A stretch of 64,000 bases of DNA, from positions 62,001 through 126,000 of the forward strand of contig JADJWL010000002.1 of assembly GCA_016716385.1 (NCBI GenBank), in the 5' to 3' direction. The stretch comes from Bryobacterales bacterium (lineage in GTDB: Bacteria > Acidobacteriota > Terriglobia > Bryobacterales > Bryobacteraceae). Below are positions 1 through 8,904 of this stretch, in pieces (positions within the stretch are counted from its first letter, which is position 1; every line of letters starts with the position of its first letter). Under the pieces are notes generated by a model, which was not told where the DNA came from, did not search any database, and saw only the letters and a list, made by a program, of their open reading frames with translations. The position numbers were made by a program, and so were the translations under genes.

Positions 1-57
1 AGGAATCGTCGCGGTGGCGATATATTTCAGGCCGATCCTTGGCTATCCTGGTACAAG

Positions 58-1923
58 ATGTCGATCAGGTACGCCTCCCTGGCAGTGGCTCTGCTGCCCT
101 CCTTTGCTTTTTTTGGATTGATGATGGCGCAGGATGGTCCGGATTCTGTCCGGCGCCCGGTGAAGCGGTTCAGCCGGAAAGTACTGGTTTCCGGACTCGC
201 CCACCCCTGGGAACTCACCTGGGGCCCCGACAACAGGCTCTGGGTGACCGAGCGCACCGGCAAACGCATCACACGGGTCGATCCAACCAACGGAGAAAAG
301 CGCGTCGCCATCACGATTCCCGAGGTTGTGGCGCCTGGAAGCCAGGACGGCTTGCCGGGCATGGCCCTGCACCCCGGACTTCTGAAGGGGACCGGCGAGG
401 ACTTCGTGTACGCGGTCTACACCTATGTCGACGAGCGCAGGGGACCGCACGCCTGGATCCCCGATCCGAAGAACCCCTACCGGTCCTTCTACGCGAAGGT
501 CGTCCGGCTGACCTACGATCGGTCTACGGAAACACTGGGCAAGCCGGTGGACTTGATCACCGGACTGCCTGCCGGCAACGACCATAACGCCCTTCGCATC
601 AAATTCGGTCCAGACAAGAAGCTGTACCTTTCGTTCGGCGATCAGGGCAACAATCAGTTCGGCAACTTCTGCCGGCCGATCGAATCGCAGCGCCTCCCGA
701 CCAAACAGGAGATGGCCCGCCGGGACTACTCGTCGTACGTCGGGAAAATCATCCGGATGAATCCCGACGGCAGCATTCCCAGGGACAACCCGAAGCTCGC
801 CGGCGTCGTGAGCCACGTGTACAGCTACGGCCACCGCAATCCGCAAGGTCTGGACTTCGGCCCCGACGGTACGCTGTATTCGACCGAGCACGGTCCCAAG
901 ACCGACGACGAAGTCAACGTGATCCGGCGCGGTGGGAACTACGGCTGGCCCAACCTCGCCGGACTTCAGGACGGCAAGGCATACGAATACGCACGCTGGT
1001 CCGATTCGACCACTCCCTGCACCCAATTGCGGTACGACGATCTCGACATTCCCGCCTCGGTGCCGCGCGAACCGGAGTCAGCCTTCAAGCAGCGTCACGT
1101 GGAACCGATCGCCACCATGTTCACGGTGGAAGACGACTACAACTTCAGCGATCCAGCCTGCAAGGGCGTCGACGTCATCTGCTGGCCGACTACCGGTGTC
1201 TCCGGAGTCGAACACTACCAGGCGGGCCCCGCCGGCATCCCCGGCTGGGATCGCGTGCTGCTGATCCCGACGTTGAAGCGCGGATCGCTGTACGTCCTGC
1301 CGCTGAAGGCTGACGGGAAGGCCGCGGCCGGTCCGATGTGGCGTTACTTCCAGTCCGAGAACCGGTATCGCGACACCGCGGTCAGCCCGGATCGCCGGAC
1401 CATCTATATCGCGACCGATCCGGACGGCATGGTCGAGGGGCGCGGCGGAGGCATGGCTTCGGCGATGGAAAGCCCGGGGGCGATCCTGGCATTCACGTAC
1501 GAGGGCGAGGGCGAGCCGGATCCCATCGCAGCACCCCAGCCTGTCAGCGGGACGCGGCCGCCCGCGGGTGTCCCGGCTGCGAAGATGCTGAACGGGAAGC
1601 CGCCGCGCTTCTCCGCCGCCCAGGTCGCGGCCGGCCGCGAGGCGTACACCGCGCGCTGCGCGGTCTGCCATGGCAGCACGATGACCAACGGAGCGTACGG
1701 AACGCCGCTGGCGGGCGACTACTTCAAGAACAAGTGGCACGGACAGTCGGTGCGTTCCCTGTTCGACAAGTCGAAAACGATGCCTCCGGCCGATCCGGCG
1801 TCGCTGCCTGACGCCACCTACGCCAGCCTCGTGGCGTACATGCTGGAGATGAACGGGTTCAAAGCCGGCGACGCCGAACTGCCGGCCGGCGGCGAAGCGC
1901 TGGACTCGATGGCGATTCGATAA
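58..1923 (+). CDS. Secreted PQQ-type glucose/sorbosone dehydrogenase fused to cytochrome c
   Basis: Predicted periplasmic quinoprotein that would oxidise a sugar or alcohol and pass electrons to its own haem. The 621-aa product opens with a signal peptide (hydrophobic core about residues 7-22, cleavage near MAQDG). Residues about 40-480 form a glucose/sorbosone dehydrogenase beta-propeller; YGHRNPQGLDFGPDGTLYS followed by an EHGP motif is the family hallmark. A C-terminal cytochrome c domain carries one haem site, CAVCH at residues 534-538, with a downstream KTMPP that can supply the axial Met. A linker rich in Pro and Ala joins the two. The start at 58 is the only one that keeps the signal peptide. 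The substrate cannot be read from sequence. Confidence 0.85.
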   Translation: MSIRYASLAVALLPSFAFFGLMMAQDGPDSVRRPVKRFSRKVLVSGLAHPWELTWGPDNRLWVTERTGKRITRVDPTNGEKRVAITIPEVVAPGSQDGLPGMALHPGLLKGTGEDFVYAVYTYVDERRGPHAWIPDPKNPYRSFYAKVVRLTYDRSTETLGKPVDLITGLPAGNDHNALRIKFGPDKKLYLSFGDQGNNQFGNFCRPIESQRLPTKQEMARRDYSSYVGKIIRMNPDGSIPRDNPKLAGVVSHVYSYGHRNPQGLDFGPDGTLYSTEHGPKTDDEVNVIRRGGNYGWPNLAGLQDGKAYEYARWSDSTTPCTQLRYDDLDIPASVPREPESAFKQRHVEPIATMFTVEDDYNFSDPACKGVDVICWPTTGVSGVEHYQAGPAGIPGWDRVLLIPTLKRGSLYVLPLKADGKAAAGPMWRYFQSENRYRDTAVSPDRRTIYIATDPDGMVEGRGGGMASAMESPGAILAFTYEGEGEPDPIAAPQPVSGTRPPAGVPAAKMLNGKPPRFSAAQVAAGREAYTARCAVCHGSTMTNGAYGTPLAGDYFKNKWHGQSVRSLFDKSKTMPPADPASLPDATYASLVAYMLEMNGFKAGDAELPAGGEALDSMAIR

Positions 1924-2005
1924 GAGCGCACAACATTGCGGCCGCGGGTGTCTTGACGCCTTTCGGGGGCCTGCGGCGACTTTCGCATTGAATTAAGATG
2001 CCATC

Positions 2006-3064
2006 ATGCGTTTCTTTCCGGTCCTGCTGTGGATCCTTACCGCATTGAACGCCCAGGACACGGAGTCGCTCACCCGGCAGTTGCGGGGCGAGACGTGCGC
2101 ATTGGATCAATCCTGCACGCAGCGCGGTTGGTTCAATTGGCTGGTGACCTCGAAGCGGGAATGCGTGCGCGATGCCGCCCAGTGTCTCGCCACGATGGGT
2201 GCCGCGGCGAAGCCCGCGGTTCCGGCGCTGATCGAGGCGGTGCGCAACGGACCGAACAACTTCGACACCGGCGACGGCGTGATCCACGTTCGCGACGCCG
2301 TTGTGGAAGCGCTCGGCAGGACGGGCGATCCGCGTGCGCTTCCGGTACTCCTCGAAGCGCTCGCGAACCCGAAGCCCATGGATGTGGACCTCGGCGCAAT
2401 TCCACGAGACAAGCCGGTGGGAGAATTGGCGGCGCTAAACGCCCTCGGTTTCCTTGGACCGGCGGCAGCCGCGGCCGTGCCCCGCATTCTGCCTTACCTC
2501 GGACACGAAGAGCGCTACCTCGTCGAAGGTGCCGCCACCGCGCTTGGATCGATTGGCGAAGTCTCGGCGATTCCGGCACTGACAGCCGCGCTCGGGCGCG
2601 GCGAAACCGCCTACCGGGTTGCGGAGGCGCTGGGCCGGTTTGGACCGGCGGCACACTCCGCGCTGCCGGCACTGACACGCTTAATCGAAGAGGCTCCGGA
2701 GCGCGACGGCGAGGTGCGCATCCGCCTGGCGATCGCGGCTATCGGGGGGCGCGCGGCCGCCGATGTCTTGCCGAAGTCTTACCACATGAAGATGAACGCG
2801 ATCTGGAAACTTGCCCGGGATACGGCGAAGGGTCGCGGCGTCCGCCTGCGCGGAGCCCACCTGAACAGTCCGGCGGAAGAGATCGCCACTACGCTCGCCA
2901 GTGGCGCATCGCTGGTGATCGGGTTCTCCCGCGAGGCATGGGTGGCGCGTCGCGCTGTGGAGGGAACTGTCACCGTGACGCCGCCCGGAGCCGAGCCGAT
3001 CCGCGAAACCTATCTTGGCGCTGATCGGCTCGCGCGGGTGCTGGCTCGCGCCGTGACACGCTGA
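2006..3064 (+). CDS. Secreted HEAT-repeat protein
   Basis: A 352-aa protein with a short signal peptide (MRFFPVLLWILTALNAQ). Several alpha-helical HEAT/PBS-lyase-type repeats follow, recognisable by the pattern VPALIEAVRNG, ALGRTGDPRALPVLLEAL, AATALGSIGEVSAIPALTAAL and ALGRFGPAAHSALPALTRLI (residues about 70-245). Such repeats form protein-binding scaffolds and have no catalytic role of their own. The C-terminal third (about 250-352) is not recognised. It stands alone between the dehydrogenase and the helicase and is not obviously linked to either. Confidence 0.7.
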   Translation: MRFFPVLLWILTALNAQDTESLTRQLRGETCALDQSCTQRGWFNWLVTSKRECVRDAAQCLATMGAAAKPAVPALIEAVRNGPNNFDTGDGVIHVRDAVVEALGRTGDPRALPVLLEALANPKPMDVDLGAIPRDKPVGELAALNALGFLGPAAAAAVPRILPYLGHEERYLVEGAATALGSIGEVSAIPALTAALGRGETAYRVAEALGRFGPAAHSALPALTRLIEEAPERDGEVRIRLAIAAIGGRAAADVLPKSYHMKMNAIWKLARDTAKGRGVRLRGAHLNSPAEEIATTLASGASLVIGFSREAWVARRAVEGTVTVTPPGAEPIRETYLGADRLARVLARAVTR

Positions 3065-3222
3065 CCCGCCAGGGACTTGCGACCTGGACTTCGACGGGAT
3101 CGCGCAATTCCGACCGTCCTGCTCGCGTCCCGCATCGACGAAGGGATGTCGAAACGGGCTGCCTTCCTCCGGCGAAAGCTTGTCGCAGGCCGCCCGATAG
3201 GGGAAGATGACGTTTCAGCAGG

Positions 3223-6200
3223 ATGAGCGACCTCAAGGAAGGCCTGTACGATCAACTGGTCACCCGGCAGATCCGGGAGCGCCTCGACCGGCAGGCTGCG
3301 TTGGGCCTGCAATCGCTGGTTGAAGCGGTCGAAGAGAGCGATTGTCCGGACTATCTCGCCCGCCACCTGATCCGTCAGATCAAGTCCGCCCTGCGCGGTG
3401 TCCCCGCCGAAGACCGCAAGCGGCGCCAGATCGAGATGGCCAACTCGCTCCTGGATTTCATCCATTCCCAGGAGCGCGAGATCGAAACGGATGCGGTCGA
3501 CCCACCGGGCGAAGTCCTGCGGGCCGTTTATCGCGGTGCGGCCGCGCCGAGGCCGCCGTCGACGCCGCTCAGCGCCACCAGCCTGCTGATGAACGCGCTG
3601 GATGAACCGCGGCTGGGTTTCGATCTCGAACGGGAAATGGCCACCGCCGACCGCGTCTTCATGCTCGTCAGCTTCGTCCAGTGGCGCGGCTGGCAGCGGC
3701 TCAAGGGCGCGTTCCAGGAACTCGCCTCCCGCGCGGTGCCGATCCGGCTCCTGACCACCACCTACATCGGCGCCACCGACTTCCGGGCCATTCAGGAGAT
3801 CGCGCGGCTGCCCAATGTCGATCTGCGCATCTCGCTCGACGGACGGCGGCGGCGCCTGCACGCGAAGGCGTGGCTCTTTCAGCGGGACAACGGCTTCAGC
3901 AGCGTCTACGTGGGGTCGGCGAACCTGTCGGGGCCCGCGCTGGAGGACGGGATCGAATGGACGGTGAAGCTGAGCCAGGTCGAGGCGCCTCATATCGTCG
4001 AGCGCTTCCGCGGCGCGTTCGACTCGCTTTGGTGCGATGAGGAGTTTGCGCCGTTCCGGGCGGACGACGAGGAGATCTGCCGGCGCGTCCGGCAGTCCCT
4101 GGAGCACGCCCGCCGGGGTCCAGGCCGGCGGGATTCCGGTCCGCCGGCCTTCTTCGATCTCCGTCCGCATCCCTATCAGCAGGCCACGCTCGACCAGTTG
4201 GAGACCGAGCGGATCGACCGGGACCGTTTCCGCAACCTGGTGGTGGCGCCCACCGGGACCGGAAAGACGCTCATCGCCGCATTCGATTACGCACGCCAGC
4301 CATTTGCGGGACGCCGGCCCCGGCTGCTGTTTCTGGCCCATCGTGAGGAATTGCTGCGGCAGGCGCGCGACCGGTTCCGGCATGTCCTGCGCGATGAGTC
4401 GTTCGGCGATGTGCTGGGCGGCGGTGAAGAACCGGCGAGCTACGATCACCTGTTCGCGACGGTGCAGAGTTTCCGCAGCCGGGGGCTGCTTGGATCCCAG
4501 GGTGTGGCTTATTGGGAGTACGCCGTGCTCGACGAAGCACACCACGTGCCGGCCGAGAGCTACCGCGAGATCATCGCGTCTCTACAGCCTCGTATTCTCC
4601 TGGGACTGACCGCGACGCCGGAGCGCACGGACGGCGCCAGCATCCTGCCGTGGTTCGACAACCGCATCGCCGATGAGATGCGCCTGTGGCACGCGATTGA
4701 GCGCCAGTACCTCGTCCCGTTCGACTACTACGGCATCCACGACGGCACCGACCTGTCGGGGCTCTCCTGGACGCGCGGTGCGTACGCAGCGGGCGAGCTG
4801 GATGCGTGCTACCTGGGCAACGCGCGCCGGGCGAACCTGATCGTGGGGGAGTTCTGCGAATTCACCGGCGACTGGCGGATGGCGCGGGCTTTGGGGTTCT
4901 GCGTGAGCATTGCCCACGCGGAGTTCATGGCGCAGTCGTTCCGGGACGCCGGGATTCCGGCGCTGGCGGTCACCAGTGCGTCGCCGCCCGGGGAACGGGC
5001 TCAGGCGGCGTCGAGACTGCGGAACCGGGAAGTGAATGTGCTGTTCACGGTGGACCTGTTCAACGAGGGCGTGGACATTCCCGAGGTGGACTGCGTGCTG
5101 TTTCTGCGGCCGACCGAGAGCGCGACCGTGTTCCTGCAGCAGTTGGGCCGCGGGCTGCGCCTGGACACGGGAAAGACAACGTGCCTGGTGCTGGATTTCA
5201 TCGGGAACCAGAGACGGGAGTTCCGCTTCGACCAGCGATTTCGCGCATTGTTCGGCGGCACACGCCAACAGGTGATCCGGCAGATTGAGACAGGGATTAC
5301 GCGGCTGCCGGGAAGCTGCTACTTCCGGCTGGACAAGGAGTCGCGCAAAGTTATCCTGGAGAACCTGAAGGCGCAATTGCAGGTGAGCCGCGCCCGGATG
5401 GTCGCCGAACTGAACGCCCTGGCAGGGCAGCTCGGACGCTGCCCCACCTTGATCGAGTACCTGGCCGAGACGCGCTATGAGCTTTCCGATGTGTACAAAT
5501 CGTCGATCGGGGGTTGGCATGCGCTGCTCTGCGAGGGGCGGCTTCTGGCCGAGGCGCCGGCGGAAGCGGATGCGCTTCTGACGAAGCGGTTCCAGCTTCT
5601 GCTTCATGTGGATTCTGTCCGGCGGCTGCGCTTCTATCTGGACTTGCTTTCCAGGGACCGGTCTTTTCCAGAGCCGCCACCCGTGCTGGAGAGGCGGATG
5701 GCCGAGATGCTCACGTTCCGGCTGCTGCAAAACGAGGCGCGGCAGCCAGGGAGCGATTGGGCCGCGGGGTTGAGGCGGCTGCGGGAGAACGCGGGGGCCG
5801 GACGCGAGTTTCAGGAACTCTGCCGGGCCCTGCTGGACCGGATTCACCTGCACAGCGACGAGCGGCCGCTTCTCGACGATTGCCCGCTGTTCCTGCACCG
5901 GCAGTACTCGCGCGATGAGGTACTGGTGGCGCTGGGCCTGCCGGAACTGGTCGGGGCGCGCCATACCCAGACAGGCCGGTTCTGGATCGACGCGCTGAAG
6001 ACGGAGATCTTCTTTGTGACGCTGGACAAATCCGAGAAGGCGTTCTCGCCGTCGACGCGGTATGAGGATTTCGCGGTCAGTCCCACGCGCTTTCACTGGC
6101 AGTCGCAGAGCACCACCGGCGAGAACTCGGCGACCGGCCAGCGGTACGCGCGGCAGAAGGAGAATGGCGCGCGGTTCCTGTTGCTGGTCCGGGCGAAGAA

Positions 6201-6339
6201 GGGCGATCCGTTTGTGTTTCTCGGACCGCTCCATTACGTTTCCCATACCGGGAACCGTCCGATGAGCATTTACTGGGACCTGGAGGTTGCGATGCCGGCG
6301 TGGTTCTTTGAGATTTGCGCTTCGCTGCGGGCGGCGTGA
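3223..6339 (+). CDS. PLD-nuclease / SF2 helicase / DUF3427 protein
   Basis: A 1038-aa fusion. The N-terminal part has a phospholipase-D-like domain with H213-A-K215 and GSANLSG, as in HKD nuclease modules. The centre is a superfamily 2 helicase: Walker A APTGTGKT (K348), DEAH box at 437-440, LGLTATPERTDG (motif III region), and QQLGRGLR (motif VI). The C-terminal part fits the DUF3427 region of COG3886/COG1061-type proteins. This architecture suggests nucleic-acid remodelling coupled to cleavage and is often seen among mobile or defence genes. That role is inference here, because the neighbours are housekeeping-like and the BREX island is about 30 kb away. The ATG is preceded by CAGGATG with only a weak ribosome site. 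Confidence 0.85.
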   Translation: MSDLKEGLYDQLVTRQIRERLDRQAALGLQSLVEAVEESDCPDYLARHLIRQIKSALRGVPAEDRKRRQIEMANSLLDFIHSQEREIETDAVDPPGEVLRAVYRGAAAPRPPSTPLSATSLLMNALDEPRLGFDLEREMATADRVFMLVSFVQWRGWQRLKGAFQELASRAVPIRLLTTTYIGATDFRAIQEIARLPNVDLRISLDGRRRRLHAKAWLFQRDNGFSSVYVGSANLSGPALEDGIEWTVKLSQVEAPHIVERFRGAFDSLWCDEEFAPFRADDEEICRRVRQSLEHARRGPGRRDSGPPAFFDLRPHPYQQATLDQLETERIDRDRFRNLVVAPTGTGKTLIAAFDYARQPFAGRRPRLLFLAHREELLRQARDRFRHVLRDESFGDVLGGGEEPASYDHLFATVQSFRSRGLLGSQGVAYWEYAVLDEAHHVPAESYREIIASLQPRILLGLTATPERTDGASILPWFDNRIADEMRLWHAIERQYLVPFDYYGIHDGTDLSGLSWTRGAYAAGELDACYLGNARRANLIVGEFCEFTGDWRMARALGFCVSIAHAEFMAQSFRDAGIPALAVTSASPPGERAQAASRLRNREVNVLFTVDLFNEGVDIPEVDCVLFLRPTESATVFLQQLGRGLRLDTGKTTCLVLDFIGNQRREFRFDQRFRALFGGTRQQVIRQIETGITRLPGSCYFRLDKESRKVILENLKAQLQVSRARMVAELNALAGQLGRCPTLIEYLAETRYELSDVYKSSIGGWHALLCEGRLLAEAPAEADALLTKRFQLLLHVDSVRRLRFYLDLLSRDRSFPEPPPVLERRMAEMLTFRLLQNEARQPGSDWAAGLRRLRENAGAGREFQELCRALLDRIHLHSDERPLLDDCPLFLHRQYSRDEVLVALGLPELVGARHTQTGRFWIDALKTEIFFVTLDKSEKAFSPSTRYEDFAVSPTRFHWQSQSTTGENSATGQRYARQKENGARFLLLVRAKKGDPFVFLGPLHYVSHTGNRPMSIYWDLEVAMPAWFFEICASLRAA

Positions 6340-6428
6340 GACGCGCTGCCCCGCTTCCGCAGAGTACTATTGGGAGCGGATCAGCTTGGCAACGGGCGGA
6401 AGACCCTCGCCTGCCTCTCTCTTGAGAG

Positions 6429-7589
6429 CTACTTCCAGCCGGCGCCGGCCGCGATCTCCGCTGTGGGAGAGGTGAGCCCTAGCGGGACGCTGGGGAAGAG
6501 ACCGAACCCGATCAGCAGTGCGGCAATCAGCGTCAGCGCCACGCGTTCACGCAGCGTGGCATCGGGAATCACCGCGGACGGGGAGCGGCGCGCGCCGAGA
6601 AAGATCCGGGAGAACAGGCGGAAGAGCGTGATCGCATTGAGTGCGGTCGACACCGGGATCGCCAGACCAATCCAGGGATGTGTCTGAAGGGCTCCGTGGA
6701 GCAGCAGGTCCTCCGAGACAAAGCCCAGCGTTCCCGGCAGACCCACCAGAGCCAACGCCGCGATCGCGAAAAAGACGGCTATCCGCGGGTAGCGGCCGGC
6801 GAGCCCGCCGTTGCGAAGTGTGTTCCAGTCCGGAGTCTCGCGAACCTCGATTCCACGCAGGATTGCGGCGAGAGCTGTGGTCGCCAGCGGCACGACGATC
6901 CAATGGAGCATGGCCCCACTAACGGCCACACGGCTGGCTCCCTCAATGCCGGCAAGAATGATGGACGCCTGGCTGATCGAAATGAAGGCGAGTTGCCGCC
7001 GTGGATTCCGTTCGCTGACCGCGGCCAGAGCGGCGAGCACTGCCGTCGCCAGACCAAGATCCGCCAGGAGAGTGAGGGCTGGGCGTGGAACTCCCAGGAA
7101 TGCGGATGAATCTGTGAGCATCACGACGAATGCGCCCAAGTGGCTATTGAACAACAGCGACGACTGGAGCACGTCGGTTCGTTCGAACGTGTCCGCCACC
7201 CATCCGTGGAAAGGAAACAATCCTTTCCGTTGCACCACGGCCAGCATCAGAAGGACAAGTCCCCAATCGCGGTGGATGCCTTGTTCAATCAACAGGAGAC
7301 CGGCGGCGACCGCCAGGCAGCCTGCGGCCAGGCTGATCCGGCTCGAGGGCCGGATCGACTGGTCCATCAGCCAGGGGACCACGCTGATCGTCCACCCTAT
7401 CCAAAACAGGAAGGAATGATTCGCGGCATAAGACACGACGATGCCGCCAACAACGAACGCGTAACCAGCCCATCTCCGGCGATCCTGGCGGGGGGCGGCC
7501 AGTAACGAGAGCAGGGCGAGCAGCAGGAATTGGACCAGCAGACCGGCATTCCGGCCTTCGAGGACGAACCAGTGCGATGGACTAGGCAT
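6429..7589 (-). CDS. Second antiporter-like (NuoL/M/N-type) membrane subunit of the DAB cluster
   Basis: A 386-aa polytopic membrane protein with about 11-12 hydrophobic segments and remote similarity to proton-translocating subunits of complex I/Mrp (RKGLFPFHGWVADTFE around residues 120-140 matches the K...P...W...A signature). It starts at 7589: that ATG overlaps the dabB stop by 8 bp, while an upstream in-frame start would overlap it by over 100 bp and adds a non-hydrophobic arginine-rich leader. The tryptophan-glutamate of the usual TM5 is not visible (WIGWTISVV instead). It may therefore be a partner of DabB and not an independent proton channel. Last gene of the sulP-dabA-dabB operon. 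Confidence 0.75.
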   Translation of the reverse strand: MPSPSHWFVLEGRNAGLLVQFLLLALLSLLAAPRQDRRRWAGYAFVVGGIVVSYAANHSFLFWIGWTISVVPWLMDQSIRPSSRISLAAGCLAVAAGLLLIEQGIHRDWGLVLLMLAVVQRKGLFPFHGWVADTFERTDVLQSSLLFNSHLGAFVVMLTDSSAFLGVPRPALTLLADLGLATAVLAALAAVSERNPRRQLAFISISQASIILAGIEGASRVAVSGAMLHWIVVPLATTALAAILRGIEVRETPDWNTLRNGGLAGRYPRIAVFFAIAALALVGLPGTLGFVSEDLLLHGALQTHPWIGLAIPVSTALNAITLFRLFSRIFLGARRSPSAVIPDATLRERVALTLIAALLIGFGLFPSVPLGLTSPTAEIAAGAGWK

Positions 7590-8904
7590 CGGCGCCTTCC
7601 TGCAGCGCAACGGGAACTGCCTCTGAGCGAGCACTGGCTTTCGGGTTCTGGCTGGAGCCGGCAAGCCAGGCGGATACAGCGAAGACCGGTCGCACAATCA
7701 CCGCATCCAGAAACCGGTCCAGGTGGGCCCGGTCCAGCGCGAACCAGTACAGGCGGCGCCGCAGGCCCTCGGGCAGGATCGACTCCAGGGATGCTTCGGC
7801 GGCGTCGACGCGGCCGCCGGCGGCGGCGTGCATGTGGTGGTATTCATGCAGCATCGACGGCGCGCGCAAGAACTGGAGGGTTCGCACGACCGAGTGGCCC
7901 AGAATATGGATCAGCGCAATCGTCGTCCATCCCATGCCGATCTCAGCAAAGATCAAGCCCAGTTGGGTGATGGACGCATACGCAAGCGAGGTCTTGGCGT
8001 CCGAAGCCGCCCTGCCCACAACGACGCCGTGAACCGCGGTGCCGAGGCCGATCAACGTGACAGCCAGGAGGGCGGCGGGCGATGCGGTCAGCAGGGGGTA
8101 CGCTCTCAGCAGGAGATAGGCGCCCAGGTGAACGGAGATGGCGCCGTAAAAGATGGCGCTCGAAGGAGTCGGCCCCTCCATCGCCCGCGGGAGCCATCCG
8201 GAGAACGGGATCTGCGCAGCCTTGCCCATCGCCGCTACCAGCAGCAACAACCCGACAATAGTCGCCTCATCGGGCTTCAGAGCGTGCCCGGCGATGCCTT
8301 CGAGGGAAGAGGTATGGCGGAAGTGATGCGCGGCAAACACCCCCACCAGGAGGCCGACATCCGCCGACCGGTACGTGGCGAAGACCCGGATCGCACTCGC
8401 GGGGGGGCCGCTTCGCTCATAGAAGAAGCCCACCAGCAACACCGAACTCAAACCCACCAGTTCCCATCCCACGATCAGCAGATCCAGGTTCCCTGCCGCG
8501 AACGCAATCATCGCTCCGAACGCGAACAAATGAAGGCAGAAGAAGAACCGGAAGTATCCGGGCTCGCGGTGCATGTACGTACGGGAAAACGCTCCGATAA
8601 TGCCCGCCAGCAGCGCCGTCAGGAGCAGCATCGGGAGAGATACCGGGTCAGCGCGGAGCGCAAACTGGAATGCATGGTCTCCCACCCGGAACCACTCTCC
8701 GAGCGGGATGCTCCATCCGGCTGCGTCACCGAAGCACATCCGGACGGCCGGCGTCAGAAGAGCAGCAGCCGAGAAACTGTAAACAAGGCCGGTCAGGCGC
8801 GCGATCCATCGCTCGCGGCACTCGATGCCCAGGAGCCACGCAATTGCCAGTAAAGCCACAGCTGCGCCTGGTGCTGCAACCGCGGCGGCGATCAATTCGT
8901 TCAT
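7582..8904 (-). CDS. dabB: DabB-type proton-channel subunit of inorganic carbon transporter
   Basis: A 440-aa membrane protein of the NuoL/Proton_antipo_M family. It has the conserved glutamate segment LIVGWELVGLSSVLLVGF and the signature GKAAQIPFSGWLPRAMEGPT, containing the conserved Lys and the AMEGPTP loop. In the DAB system DabB uses the cation or proton gradient to drive CO2 hydration by DabA. The start codon at 8904 overlaps the dabA stop (ATGA), so the two are translationally coupled, and the same arrangement is standard for dab operons. The C-terminus (about 380-440) is soluble and unconserved. It could be mistaken for nuoL, but there are no other nuo genes nearby. Confidence 0.85.
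   Translation of the reverse strand: MNELIAAAVAAPGAAVALLAIAWLLGIECRERWIARLTGLVYSFSAAALLTPAVRMCFGDAAGWSIPLGEWFRVGDHAFQFALRADPVSLPMLLLTALLAGIIGAFSRTYMHREPGYFRFFFCLHLFAFGAMIAFAAGNLDLLIVGWELVGLSSVLLVGFFYERSGPPASAIRVFATYRSADVGLLVGVFAAHHFRHTSSLEGIAGHALKPDEATIVGLLLLVAAMGKAAQIPFSGWLPRAMEGPTPSSAIFYGAISVHLGAYLLLRAYPLLTASPAALLAVTLIGLGTAVHGVVVGRAASDAKTSLAYASITQLGLIFAEIGMGWTTIALIHILGHSVVRTLQFLRAPSMLHEYHHMHAAAGGRVDAAEASLESILPEGLRRRLYWFALDRAHLDRFLDAVIVRPVFAVSAWLAGSSQNPKASARSEAVPVALQEGADA

Noticed and set aside
4582..6246. 554-codon and similar long antisense frames opposite the helicase, PBP (21483-23519) and cytochrome genes
   Set aside because: They mirror well-conserved genes on the other strand and show no domains; they are GC-driven shadows.
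7582..8904. Complex I (nuo) operon
   Set aside because: Only antiporter-like subunits are present, and they overlap a DUF2309/DabA gene. No other nuo subunit is found.
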